A stretch of 11,916 nt of DNA, from the NCBI GenBank assembly GCA_046262435.1, contig JBHEMT010000045.1, forward strand, positions 1 to 11,916, given 5' to 3'. Position numbers and translations under genes: made by a program. Position 1 is the stretch's first letter; the number at the start of each line of letters is the position of its first letter. Origin of the DNA: JBHEMT01 sp046262435 (GTDB lineage: Bacteria; Chloroflexota; Dormibacteria; Aeolococcales; Aeolococcaceae). Positions 1-5,524 of this stretch are shown piece by piece. The notes beneath the pieces were generated by a model. It searched no databases. It saw nothing but the letters and a program-made list of their open reading frames with translations, and was not told the origin of the DNA.

Positions 1-354
1 GCTCGCCGTGGCGAGGGAGCGGGCGACGGCCAGCTCGCAGGCGGTGCGCACGTCGTACTGCGCGCCCAGCGACTGCCGGTCGCTACCGCAGCCGCTGCCG
101 GTGCGGAGCGAGGGGGTCGGACAGTGGTAGAGCGAGTACGCGCTCACCGCGTCGGCGCCGGAGACGGCGCCCGCCTGGGCCGCCGCCGCCACGCGGGTGG
201 ACTGGGCGTAGAGGACGGAGAGGTCAACCACCGCACTGAAGAGGCCGAAAAGGAGCAGGGCAAGGGCCAGGGTGAAGGCGATCAGTACCTGACCGCGCTG
301 ACCCCGGCCGCGAGTGCGGGGGGCGCGAGGCGCAGGAAGGGAGCGCGCGGCCAT
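1..354 (-). CDS. TadG-like Flp pilus-assembly membrane protein (partial, 3' end outside window)
   Basis: The 118 visible residues begin at an ATG whose A is also the last base of the preceding gene's TGA, so translation is probably coupled. The N-terminus is basic (residues 1-20), then comes RGQVLIAFTLALALLLFGLF (about 20-39), one hydrophobic helix, then AVVDLSVLYAQSTRVAAAAQ (41-60) and an A/G/S-rich stretch. A D-x-S-x-L-Y motif just after the helix followed by a run of Ala is typical of TadG-like proteins of Tad/Flp pilus systems. By inference it is anchored in the cytoplasmic membrane with most of the chain outside, as a minor pilin or assembly factor. The glutamate expected five residues after a prepilin-type cleavage site is Ala26 here, so it may not be processed by a prepilin peptidase. 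Three cysteines (80, 89, 106) lie in the predicted extracellular part. The family call is fairly sure; the exact role is not. Confidence 0.72.
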   Translation of the reverse strand, partial: MAARSLPAPRAPRTRGRGQRGQVLIAFTLALALLLFGLFSAVVDLSVLYAQSTRVAAAAQAGAVSGADAVSAYSLYHCPTPSLRTGSGCGSDRQSLGAQYDVRTACELAVARSLATAS

Positions 355-866
355 CAGCGGAAGGGCGGCGGCAGCGCGTAGGCGGTGGAGCGCAGCACCG
401 GGTCGCCGAAGAGCTGGGTCCAGCCGATAGGGGTGCGGCTGAGCAGGAGGGTGACCGCCGCGCTGCACTCGATCGACTGGGCTTGAGGAGGCGCATCCAC
501 CGCGGCGCTGGCCGACCCGAAGTAGGGACCGCGGCAGTCCACGTGGTCCCCCCGGCTGGTGGTGGTCTGCCAGCGAAGGTAGCGGCTGTAGAACTCCATG
601 GTCCCGGCGAAGGTGGTCGCCGAATAGTCAAGGGCCAACGAGTTGCTCGCCGCGCCGCCCGGTCCAGGTGCCTGGAAGGCCGCCTCCGCAGCGAGCGCGG
701 TCGCGGTGTCCAGCTCCTGCCGCGCCTGGACCTGGAGCATCAGGCCGACGAAGCCGCAGGTGAGGAAGAGCAGGATCGGCAGGACCAGCGCGGTTTCGAG
801 AACCGCCTGCGCCCGCTGCGTGGCGCGGCGCTTCCGCAGCACCCGCGGCGGCCGGTGGGTGGTCAT
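354..866 (-). CDS. TadE-like minor pseudopilin
   Basis: This 170-residue protein is the second gene of the pilin-like operon. Its ATG (866-864) overlaps the TGA of the upstream gene in an ATGA arrangement, and its own TGA shares a base with the next ATG. No Shine-Dalgarno sequence is visible, so translation is probably coupled. After a basic leader (R/K-rich, 1-18) comes AQAVLETALVLPILLFLTCG (19-38), the TadE signature: a glutamate (Glu24) five residues after a possible cleavage site, then a hydrophobic helix. The residue before the site is Ala19 where Gly is usual. The region after the helix (QARQELDTATALAAEAAFQA, 47-66) matches the amphipathic helix of TadE proteins. The remaining 100 residues are predicted extracytoplasmic, with Cys111 and Cys134 as a possible disulfide. 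In known Tad systems TadE is a pseudopilin needed for Flp pilus biogenesis; the role here is inferred from family and neighbours. Confidence 0.75.
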   Translation of the reverse strand: MTTHRPPRVLRKRRATQRAQAVLETALVLPILLFLTCGFVGLMLQVQARQELDTATALAAEAAFQAPGPGGAASNSLALDYSATTFAGTMEFYSRYLRWQTTTSRGDHVDCRGPYFGSASAAVDAPPQAQSIECSAAVTLLLSRTPIGWTQLFGDPVLRSTAYALPPPFR

Positions 867-1381
867 TCGAAGGTGAGGGTGTGTGAGACCGCACCCACCC
901 GAATGGGTATCTCTCCCGCGCGCCAGAGGCCGGCCAGCGGGGGGACCAATGATGCGACGTTGCCGATCAGCACCAGGTGCACGAAACCCCCGCGGTTCTC
1001 GACGCACACCGCCACCACTCGGGCGCCAAGCGCCTGCTCGACGCCGGCCGAGGTGGCCGGACACGCGCCCTGTGCGGCCGGCCAGGCGACAACAGCGGTG
1101 GCGAACAGCGCCTGACGCATCCGCGGCGCGATCGCCGCCGCCACCTGTTCGCTGTCCGGAGTGGTGGTTTTCCCCGGCGACGGGGTGCCGTACGCAGACA
1201 CCGCCACCCGGATGCCCGACTCGCTGCTGGCCACCACGTCGCTGGTCTCCAGCGACCAGAGCGCGGCGTCGATGCTGGCCAGCAGGGCGAGCAGGAAGAG
1301 GGGTGCCACCAGGGCGAACTCGATGGTGGCCTGTCCCCGGCGCCGTCGGCGCGGGCGGGCGCCGCACCCGCTCGCGGTCAT
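863..1381 (-). CDS. TadE-like minor pseudopilin, first gene of operon
   Basis: This 172-residue protein starts at ATG 1381-1379. An upstream in-frame extension exists but would run antisense through the divergent lipoprotein gene, so I reject it. The N-terminus is a run of five arginines, then G-QATIEFALVAPLFLLALLA (16-35). This is a textbook TadE motif: Gly16 before a possible prepilin cleavage site, Glu21 at mature position 5, then one transmembrane helix. The following SLETSDVVASSESGIRVAVS (43-62) fits the family's amphipathic segment, and Cys107 and Cys126 could form a disulfide outside the membrane. It heads three overlapping genes, all with this architecture, which suggests a set of minor pilins that work together. 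No Shine-Dalgarno precedes the ATG; a TAGGCT element 8 bases upstream points to a leaderless transcript. Membrane topology and family are well supported; the pilus it belongs to is not in view. Confidence 0.77.
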   Translation of the reverse strand: MTASGCGARPRRRRRGQATIEFALVAPLFLLALLASIDAALWSLETSDVVASSESGIRVAVSAYGTPSPGKTTTPDSEQVAAAIAPRMRQALFATAVVAWPAAQGACPATSAGVEQALGARVVAVCVENRGGFVHLVLIGNVASLVPPLAGLWRAGEIPIRVGAVSHTLTFE

Positions 1382-1389
1382 GGCGCGAC

Positions 1390-1395
1390 AGCCTA
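1390..1395 (-). promoter_or_regulatory. putative -10 element (TAGGCT) of a leaderless pilin-operon transcript
   Basis: On the minus strand TAGGCT is followed by 8 bases and then the ATG at 1381, with no Shine-Dalgarno sequence between. A TANNNT hexamer at this distance puts transcription start at or next to the A of ATG, as in leaderless genes of actinobacteria and relatives. A -35 match is poor (TGGATG at a 17-base spacing). Inference from position only. Confidence 0.4.
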
Positions 1396-1446
1396 GCGCG
1401 CCGCTCCACCGGCATCCAGCGGCCTGGCCGGTCACGCGCACCACCC

Positions 1447-1452
1447 TAGGAT
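1447..1452 (+). promoter_or_regulatory. putative -10 element (TAGGAT) upstream of the SGNH-hydrolase lipoprotein gene
   Basis: TAGGAT ends 7 bases before the ATG at 1460, mirroring the divergent TAGGCT element about 50 bases away. If it is the -10, transcription starts at about the 1460 ATG and the alternative ATG at 1451 would lie inside the promoter. The same bases also contain AGGA (1448-1451), which could instead act as a ribosome binding site for the 1460 start; either reading favours 1460. No convincing -35 box is visible. Confidence 0.35.
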
Positions 1453-1459
1453 GGACGGC

Positions 1460-2326
1460 ATGCGCCCGTTGCTCTGCTCGCTCGCGGTCGCCACAGCTGT
1501 GGCACTCACCGGCTGCGGGGGCGGACACGCGCAGTCGGCCACGCCGTCGCCGGCACGGGTCACTGCCGAGCCGCCGCCGTCCACTCCTGGCGCCGCCTTC
1601 GGTCGTGTCCAGCCCGTCCCCGAGGCGGTGGCCAGACTCGAGCAGGGTGCGCCCTGGTTCCTCACCATCGGGGACTCGATTACCTCGGGTTTCACCGTCG
1701 ACCGCAGCCGAGCCGGGGTCAACTCGTCGTGGGCCGTACAGCTCACTCGCATGCTCGCCGCCGCGGGCCGGCCCTGGCGCCTGTACGACACGGCCTGCCC
1801 TGGCGAGACGACTGCGAGCTACCGCACCGGGTGCCGCGACCAGCAGGCCACGCCACTCTTGATCGGCCGCACCCAGCACGACGTCGCCCTGGAGGCGATT
1901 CGCGCGCATCGGGCCGATCTGCGCCTGATCGTGGTCGACCTGGGCAGCAACGACCTCATCGCCGCACGCTTCCGCGGTGGCGACCCCAACACGGTCGGTG
2001 GTGGCCTGCGCACGCGCCTCGACGGGATTGTCACCGAGCTCCAGGCTGCGGCGCCTGGTGTCCCGCTGCTGCTCACAACCTACTACGACCCCTTTGAGAA
2101 CAGTGACGCCACGACGCTCTCCGCAGTGCTCGCGATCAACGCGGGAGTGGCTTCGCTGGCCGCGGCCCACGCGGTTCGGTTGGCCGACTTCTTCGGGGCC
2201 ATCAATCACCTGCCGCCGCCCTACCCGGACCTCTGCCGATGGGTGGACTGCCGGCACCTCGACATTCATCCCACCATTGCCGGACACGCCAGGCTGGCCG
2301 CCGCGGCCTACGCGGCGATCATCTGA
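1460..2326 (+). CDS. SGNH/GDSL-family hydrolase, secreted lipoprotein
   Basis: This is a 288-residue esterase/lipase-type hydrolase. Counted from the 1460 ATG, residues 1-19 form a lipoprotein signal peptide ending in the lipobox LTGC (Cys19), followed by a Pro/Ala/Ser-rich linker to about 45. The SGNH blocks are all present: block I IGDSIT (nucleophile Ser73), block III DLGSND (Gly162, Asn164), and block V DIHP (Asp268, His270) for the catalytic pair. The ACPGETT segment near 112-118 and four cysteines (113, 125, 259, 264) resemble disulfide-bonded actinobacterial SGNH hydrolases. It probably acts at the outer face of the membrane on an acyl or acetyl ester; the substrate cannot be told. An in-frame ATG at 1451 would add Met-Asp-Gly, but the acidic residue suits a signal peptide poorly and the upstream elements favour 1460. 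It is a single-gene unit, divergent from the pilin genes and converging on the next operon. Confidence 0.85.
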   Translation: MRPLLCSLAVATAVALTGCGGGHAQSATPSPARVTAEPPPSTPGAAFGRVQPVPEAVARLEQGAPWFLTIGDSITSGFTVDRSRAGVNSSWAVQLTRMLAAAGRPWRLYDTACPGETTASYRTGCRDQQATPLLIGRTQHDVALEAIRAHRADLRLIVVDLGSNDLIAARFRGGDPNTVGGGLRTRLDGIVTELQAAAPGVPLLLTTYYDPFENSDATTLSAVLAINAGVASLAAAHAVRLADFFGAINHLPPPYPDLCRWVDCRHLDIHPTIAGHARLAAAAYAAII

Positions 2327-2329
2327 ACC

Positions 2330-3481
2330 TCAGCTGGGGACGATCACGAAGGCGAGGTCAACCGGGGTCAGCGCGGTCACGGTCACCGGATACGCCGGGT
2401 CACCTGAGGCGGTATCCACGGGGGTGAGCCATGCGCCGCCGCGCTGAATCTGCACCACATACGGACCCCCAAGCGGCACGCTGTCGATGCGGAAGTCGCC
2501 GCGTGACGAGGCCATCGCCGTGAGATATGGGCCGGTCGCGTAGTCGCCGCGGTCGGAGCGCACGAAGTGCCCGGCGAGCCGAACCGGACCGATGAGCGGC
2601 GCACCGTCGCGGCGGACCAGGGTGCCGGTCACCGGTTGCGGGACGCCCAGGAGGTCGCGCGCCGTTCGGGCCTCGGGACTGGTCGGAGCCTCGCTCACCA
2701 GCCGGGACAACCAGAGCGCGGCCGTGGCGTGATCGTCCCGCTGTTCGGCGAGCCGCCCCGCGGAGAGCAACGCGCCGGGAAGGAGCTGACGCAGCAGCTT
2801 GTCCTGAGCGGGGGCGTGGGGACCGATGCGTACCCGGTCGAGGGTGCCCAGCGCCTCGACGGCGCGACCACTGCGGAGCAGCACCGGCACCGCAGCCAGC
2901 TCGGCGGCGGAGCGCAGGGCGGCCACCTGCTGCGCAATGGCGCTGGGCAGCGACTCCGCCCGGATCATGTCGAGGCGGCGCAGAGCTGTCAGCGGGTTGC
3001 CGCCTCGTGCTGCCGCACGCGCCCCGTCGAGAAGCAGCGTGGCGCGCAGCAGGTTGCTGTCGACCGCCCGTTCGGGGGGCCGCGCCGTAGACAGCAGGTT
3101 GAGGGCCTGTTCGACGTGGCCGCCCTGGGCGAGCAGCTGAGCCCACGCCCGCACGGTGCGGTCGGCATCGACAGCGGCGGTGGACACCGCCTGACGGTCG
3201 AGCACATACAGCGGCCCGGATCGCGTGGCAAGCTCGCGATCGATGGCGAGCGCCCCCGCGTAGTCGCCCGTCGCGAACCGCGAGCCCGCGTCCTGGCGGG
3301 ACTGCTCGAGCGCCACCGCGGCGCCCACGGCGGCACTCAGGCCAAGGGCCAAGGGTGCCATCAGGAGGAGGGCGACCACCGCCCGGCGGCGCCCGGAGCG
3401 GGCCCGCACCGGGAGCGCGGTCCCAGCAGCCCGGTTCGGTCCAAACCCGGCCACGTCCGGGGGGTCGATGACCGTGGTCAC
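2330..3481 (-). CDS. membrane-anchored protein with TPR-like helical repeats and a C-terminal beta-rich domain; function unknown
   Basis: I do not recognise a named family for the whole 383-residue protein. A proline-containing cytoplasmic tail (1-33, ending in an Arg cluster) precedes one transmembrane helix (about 34-57). Residues 64-265 are Ala/Leu/Arg-rich helices with TPR-like pairs, clearest at AGSRFATGDYAGALAIDREL (65-84), 112-132, 200-215 and 237-262. Residues 283-383 are rich in Val, Gly and Thr and read as a small Ig-like or carboxypeptidase-regulatory-like sandwich (TGTLVRRDGAPLIGPVRLAG through GDFRIDSVPLGGPYVVQIQR). The start is uncertain: no plausible ATG exists and I chose GTG 3481, five bases after the proC stop, with AGGTGG (3498-3493) upstream. 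GTG 3496, overlapping proC, is an alternative. It is the last gene of a likely lipoprotein-proC operon. A surface scaffold or envelope-assembly role is possible but unproven. Confidence 0.7.
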   Translation of the reverse strand: MTTVIDPPDVAGFGPNRAAGTALPVRARSGRRRAVVALLLMAPLALGLSAAVGAAVALEQSRQDAGSRFATGDYAGALAIDRELATRSGPLYVLDRQAVSTAAVDADRTVRAWAQLLAQGGHVEQALNLLSTARPPERAVDSNLLRATLLLDGARAAARGGNPLTALRRLDMIRAESLPSAIAQQVAALRSAAELAAVPVLLRSGRAVEALGTLDRVRIGPHAPAQDKLLRQLLPGALLSAGRLAEQRDDHATAALWLSRLVSEAPTSPEARTARDLLGVPQPVTGTLVRRDGAPLIGPVRLAGHFVRSDRGDYATGPYLTAMASSRGDFRIDSVPLGGPYVVQIQRGGAWLTPVDTASGDPAYPVTVTALTPVDLAFVIVPS

Positions 3482-3485
3482 GGCG

Positions 3486-4319
3486 TCAGCGACCACCTCG
3501 CTGGGAGGGGGGCGGTGGGCCGCCCTCGAGGGTTGCCTCGAGACGCAGCGTGCGCTCGAACGCGGCCCACACAGCATCACTCACCACCGTGCGCAGCCGC
3601 CCGCGTTCCAGCTGATACAGGGCCTCGGCGCTGGTGCCGCCCGGGGAGGTGACCATGTCGCGGAGCTCAGCCACATGGCGCCCGCTCGACAGTGCGAACG
3701 CCGCAGAGCCGCTCATGGTGTCGAGTACCAGTTCGCGTGCCACGTGACGGGGAAAGCCGAGGTGCACTGCGGCATCAACCAGCGCCTCGATGAAGAGGAA
3801 AATATAGGTGGGACCGGTGCCGCTGACGGCAGTTGCCATGGCCACCTGGCGCTCGTCGTTCACCTCGAACTCCCGGCCGAGAGCACCAAGCATGGTGCGC
3901 ACCAGGGTGCGGCCGGTATCGGTCACCGCCGGGGTCGCAAACCACACAGTCACTCCGGCGCCGATCTGGCTTGGGGTGTTGGGCATCGAACGGACCAGCG
4001 CAGGATGGTCGAGCCCGGTGCCCAGCGCTTTGGTCGACGCGCCGGCGACCACGCTCACCACCAGCTGGTCGGCGCGCAGCGCGGCGCGCAGCTCGGGCAT
4101 GACCCGGGGCAGGAGCTGTGGCTTCACCGCCAGCAGGACCACGTCGGCATCCTTGGCGGCGTCGCCATTCGATGCCACGGCGCGCACCCCGTGCCGCTCG
4201 ACCAGCTCGGCGCGGCGCTCCTCGCGCGGATGGCTGCAGGTGACCAGAGCCGGGTCGGCGAGGTCGCGGCTGAGCAGGCCAGCGAGCATCGACTCGGCCA
4301 TGACCCCGGTGCCGATCAC
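3486..4319 (-). CDS. proC: pyrroline-5-carboxylate reductase
   Basis: ProC reduces 1-pyrroline-5-carboxylate to L-proline with NAD(P)H, the last step of proline synthesis in the cytoplasm (EC 1.5.1.2). From GTG 4319 the protein has 277 residues, close to the usual 265-280. Visible motifs are the Rossmann loop IGTGVMAES (2-10), LLAVKPQ (62-68), SVVAGAS (89-95), RSMPNTPSQIGAGVT (110-124), the dimerisation and substrate region AVSGTGPTYIFLFIEALVDA (164-183), and the C-terminal signature DMVTSPGGTSAEAL (221-234). The start is probably wrong as written: the first beta strand (ARLGVIG) lies partly upstream of GTG 4319, and the frame stays open there with no ATG, GTG or TTG. CTG 4355 gives a good N-terminus (LTDTTLRRARLGVIGTG) and overlaps the upstream lipoprotein's TGA as CTGA; CTG 4340 is another option. 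The gene ends in a Pro/Gly-rich tail. It sits second in a minus-strand operon. Identity is very sure, the start is not. Confidence 0.95.
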   Translation of the reverse strand: MIGTGVMAESMLAGLLSRDLADPALVTCSHPREERRAELVERHGVRAVASNGDAAKDADVVLLAVKPQLLPRVMPELRAALRADQLVVSVVAGASTKALGTGLDHPALVRSMPNTPSQIGAGVTVWFATPAVTDTGRTLVRTMLGALGREFEVNDERQVAMATAVSGTGPTYIFLFIEALVDAAVHLGFPRHVARELVLDTMSGSAAFALSSGRHVAELRDMVTSPGGTSAEALYQLERGRLRTVVSDAVWAAFERTLRLEATLEGGPPPPSQRGGR

Positions 4320-4351
4320 CCCGAGGCGCGCGCGGCGCAGCGTCGTGTCGG

Positions 4352-5329
4352 TCAGGGCGTACTGCTCGCCGACGGGGCGCCGGTCGGCGCCGCGGAGTCT
4401 GAGGGCGTCGCGCCGCTGGAGGAGCCCGGCGAAGAACTGTTGGCCGAAGAGTCCGCCGTGGCGCGTGGTCTGGTGATGTGAATGCTCGCGCCGTAGTCGC
4501 TGAAGTGGCCATCCACGCTGAGGTCGACAGAAACGGAGCCACCCGGGATTCCCGCCGGGGTCCCGGCTCCGGCGGCACCGAACAGACCCGCCAGCCGGTC
4601 GAGGTCGAGCACGATGGCGACGCTCGAGGCACTGCGCACCAGGGCGCCGTCGGAGTGGCGCACGTCGAGGTCGATCTCCCCGTGGCGAACCTGGACCAGC
4701 TGCTTGACCAGGTCCGCGCCCTGACCGCCCCCCGCCCCACCGGCGTTCGCCCCGTTTCCCGCTCCGCCACCGGCGCCGCCGAGCAGCCCGGCCAGCTGGG
4801 CCTGGGTGATCGGTGCCTGCAGGTGCTCACAGTCCTGCCCATCGACGGTCCGACGGCCCAGATCCCTGACCCCACTGAGGTTCTTGATCACGTCGCGCAG
4901 CTGGGTTGGGCTGATGTTGAGGCCGCCGGTCAGGGCGTCGAGGGCGCCGCTGCTGTAGGTGGCGCCGCCATCCTTCGAGACAAAGGTCTGGCCGTCGTAG
5001 ATCACCGCCCTGAGCTTGCCCGACCCGCCCAGGTCGACGTCGACCTGCTGGCGCTTGGCTGACTCCTGCTCCAGGGTCGCGCGCACGGAGGTCTCCCCGA
5101 CGGGCAACCCGAAGGAGCGCAGGTCGGCGGCCGACAGGTTGCGCACCTGGGAGATGTCCACGGTGAGGCGGCCGGTCAATGTGGCGCGAAGCGGTCCGGC
5201 CGTCACCTTCTGGGCGGCCTGATGGACCACCGCGTCCGGAGAGCGCCCGGCGAGCGCATCGCCAGCGGACCCGCAACCGGCGAGCAGGGAGGCGATCGCG
5301 GGAACGGCGAGAACCAGGCGGCGGGTCAT
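4352..5329 (-). CDS. putative lipoprotein, possibly with a LolA/LppX-LprG-like fold
   Basis: This is a 325-residue secreted lipoprotein. Residues 1-19 are a signal peptide with lipobox LLAGC (Cys19). The mature part starts SPDAVVHQAAQKVTAGPLRA and alternates beta-strand-like stretches such as ATLTGRLTVDIS, SVRATLEQ and LRAVIYDGQTFVSKDG, as in actinobacterial LppX/LprG/LprA lipoproteins and LolA-like half-barrels that carry lipids. I see no diagnostic motif, so this fold call is tentative. A Gly/Ala-rich insert (181-204) and a Ser/Pro/Ala tail (290-325) are low-complexity linkers. The ATG at 5329 has a Shine-Dalgarno GAGG (5338-5335) five bases upstream, and longer in-frame starts would lack a signal peptide. 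It heads the operon with proC and the repeat protein and is divergent from the hut operon. Its function may be lipid or hydrophobic-ligand handling at the outer face of the membrane. Confidence 0.78.
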   Translation of the reverse strand: MTRRLVLAVPAIASLLAGCGSAGDALAGRSPDAVVHQAAQKVTAGPLRATLTGRLTVDISQVRNLSAADLRSFGLPVGETSVRATLEQESAKRQQVDVDLGGSGKLRAVIYDGQTFVSKDGGATYSSGALDALTGGLNISPTQLRDVIKNLSGVRDLGRRTVDGQDCEHLQAPITQAQLAGLLGGAGGGAGNGANAGGAGGGQGADLVKQLVQVRHGEIDLDVRHSDGALVRSASSVAIVLDLDRLAGLFGAAGAGTPAGIPGGSVSVDLSVDGHFSDYGASIHITRPRATADSSANSSSPGSSSGATPSDSAAPTGAPSASSTP

Positions 5330-5375
5330 GCAAACCTCGGTTGCTGGACTGGGCTGTGGATCCGGAGCGCGGTCC

Positions 5376-5384
5376 GGTGTCACC
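5376..5384. promoter_or_regulatory. short palindrome GGTG-T-CACC just downstream of the lipoprotein promoter
   Basis: A perfect 4-base inverted repeat with a single-base centre lies directly downstream of the TATGGT element (5385-5390), about where minus-strand transcription would start. A repressor bound here would block the lipoprotein-proC operon. The arms are short and could be chance in such GC-rich DNA. Confidence 0.2.
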
Positions 5385-5390
5385 ACCATA
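5385..5390 (-). promoter_or_regulatory. putative -10 element (TATGGT) for the lipoprotein-proC operon
   Basis: TATGGT on the minus strand lies 55 bases before the ATG at 5329, giving a leader of about 45-50 bases that contains the GAGG ribosome binding site. It shares the pattern TAnGnT with the other three -10-like hexamers in this window. No clear -35 box is seen upstream. Confidence 0.35.
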
Positions 5391-5412
5391 GTCCCGGGGC
5401 GAGTTGCGCGGC

Positions 5413-5426
5413 CCACCCCCGGGTGG
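5413..5426. promoter_or_regulatory. inverted repeat CCACCC-CC-GGGTGG in the divergent intergenic region
   Basis: A perfect 6-base inverted repeat with a 2-base centre, about 57 bases upstream of the hutU -10-like hexamer and 23 bases upstream of the divergent one. Its centre is 19 bases from that of the neighbouring palindrome (5430-5447), and both have CACC...GGTG cores. A candidate operator by position and symmetry only; GC-rich DNA makes such repeats common. Confidence 0.25.
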
Positions 5427-5429
5427 AAC

Positions 5430-5447
5430 CGCACCGCGGGCGGTGCG
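5430..5447. promoter_or_regulatory. 18-base palindrome upstream of hutU, candidate operator
   Basis: CGCACCGC-GG-GCGGTGCG has perfect 8-base arms around a 2-base centre, and ends 35 bases before the TATGCT element. This is where an activator or repressor of the hut operon could bind. No regulator gene lies in the window to pair it with. It is the longest near-perfect palindrome I noticed in this gap. Confidence 0.35.
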
Positions 5448-5482
5448 CCGCCGGGCCGGGGAGAGCCCGCCCCGGTGGGGGC

Positions 5483-5488
5483 TATGCT
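5483..5488 (+). promoter_or_regulatory. putative -10 element (TATGCT) of the hut operon
   Basis: TATGCT lies 36 bases before the GTG start of hutU, so transcription would begin near 5495 and the leader would include the strong ribosome binding site at 5509-5518. The hexamer 17 bases upstream (5460-5465) does not resemble a -35 box, which may mean an activator-dependent or alternative-sigma promoter, or that the call is wrong. Confidence 0.35.
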
Positions 5489-5508
5489 CGCCGGGCACGC
5501 CGGGCCGC

Positions 5509-5518
5509 GGAGGAGGAG
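5509..5518 (+). promoter_or_regulatory. ribosome binding site deciding the hutU GTG start
   Basis: GGAGGAGGAG gives a near-ideal Shine-Dalgarno match 6 to 9 bases upstream of GTG 5525. It is the strongest ribosome binding site in the window and fixes the start of hutU, where no ATG is available near the conserved N-terminus. Confidence 0.8.
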
Positions 5519-5524
5519 ACGGGA

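Noticed and set aside
1382..2287. Upstream extension of the first TadE-like gene
   Set aside because: The extension is antisense to the SGNH-hydrolase gene, and the TadE N-terminus begins properly at 1381.
3484..3580. ATG start at 3580 for the repeat protein
   Set aside because: It would overlap proC by 95 bases over a coding region, with no ribosome binding site; a GTG near the proC stop is more likely.
5456..5475. Inverted repeat CCGGGG-N8-CCCCGG considered as an operator or terminator
   Set aside because: Arms are pure G/C, common by chance here, and no T-run follows.
5222..5524. N-terminal extension of hutU to an upstream ATG
   Set aside because: It would run through the divergent lipoprotein gene and the promoter gap, and the family length and strong Shine-Dalgarno fix GTG 5525.
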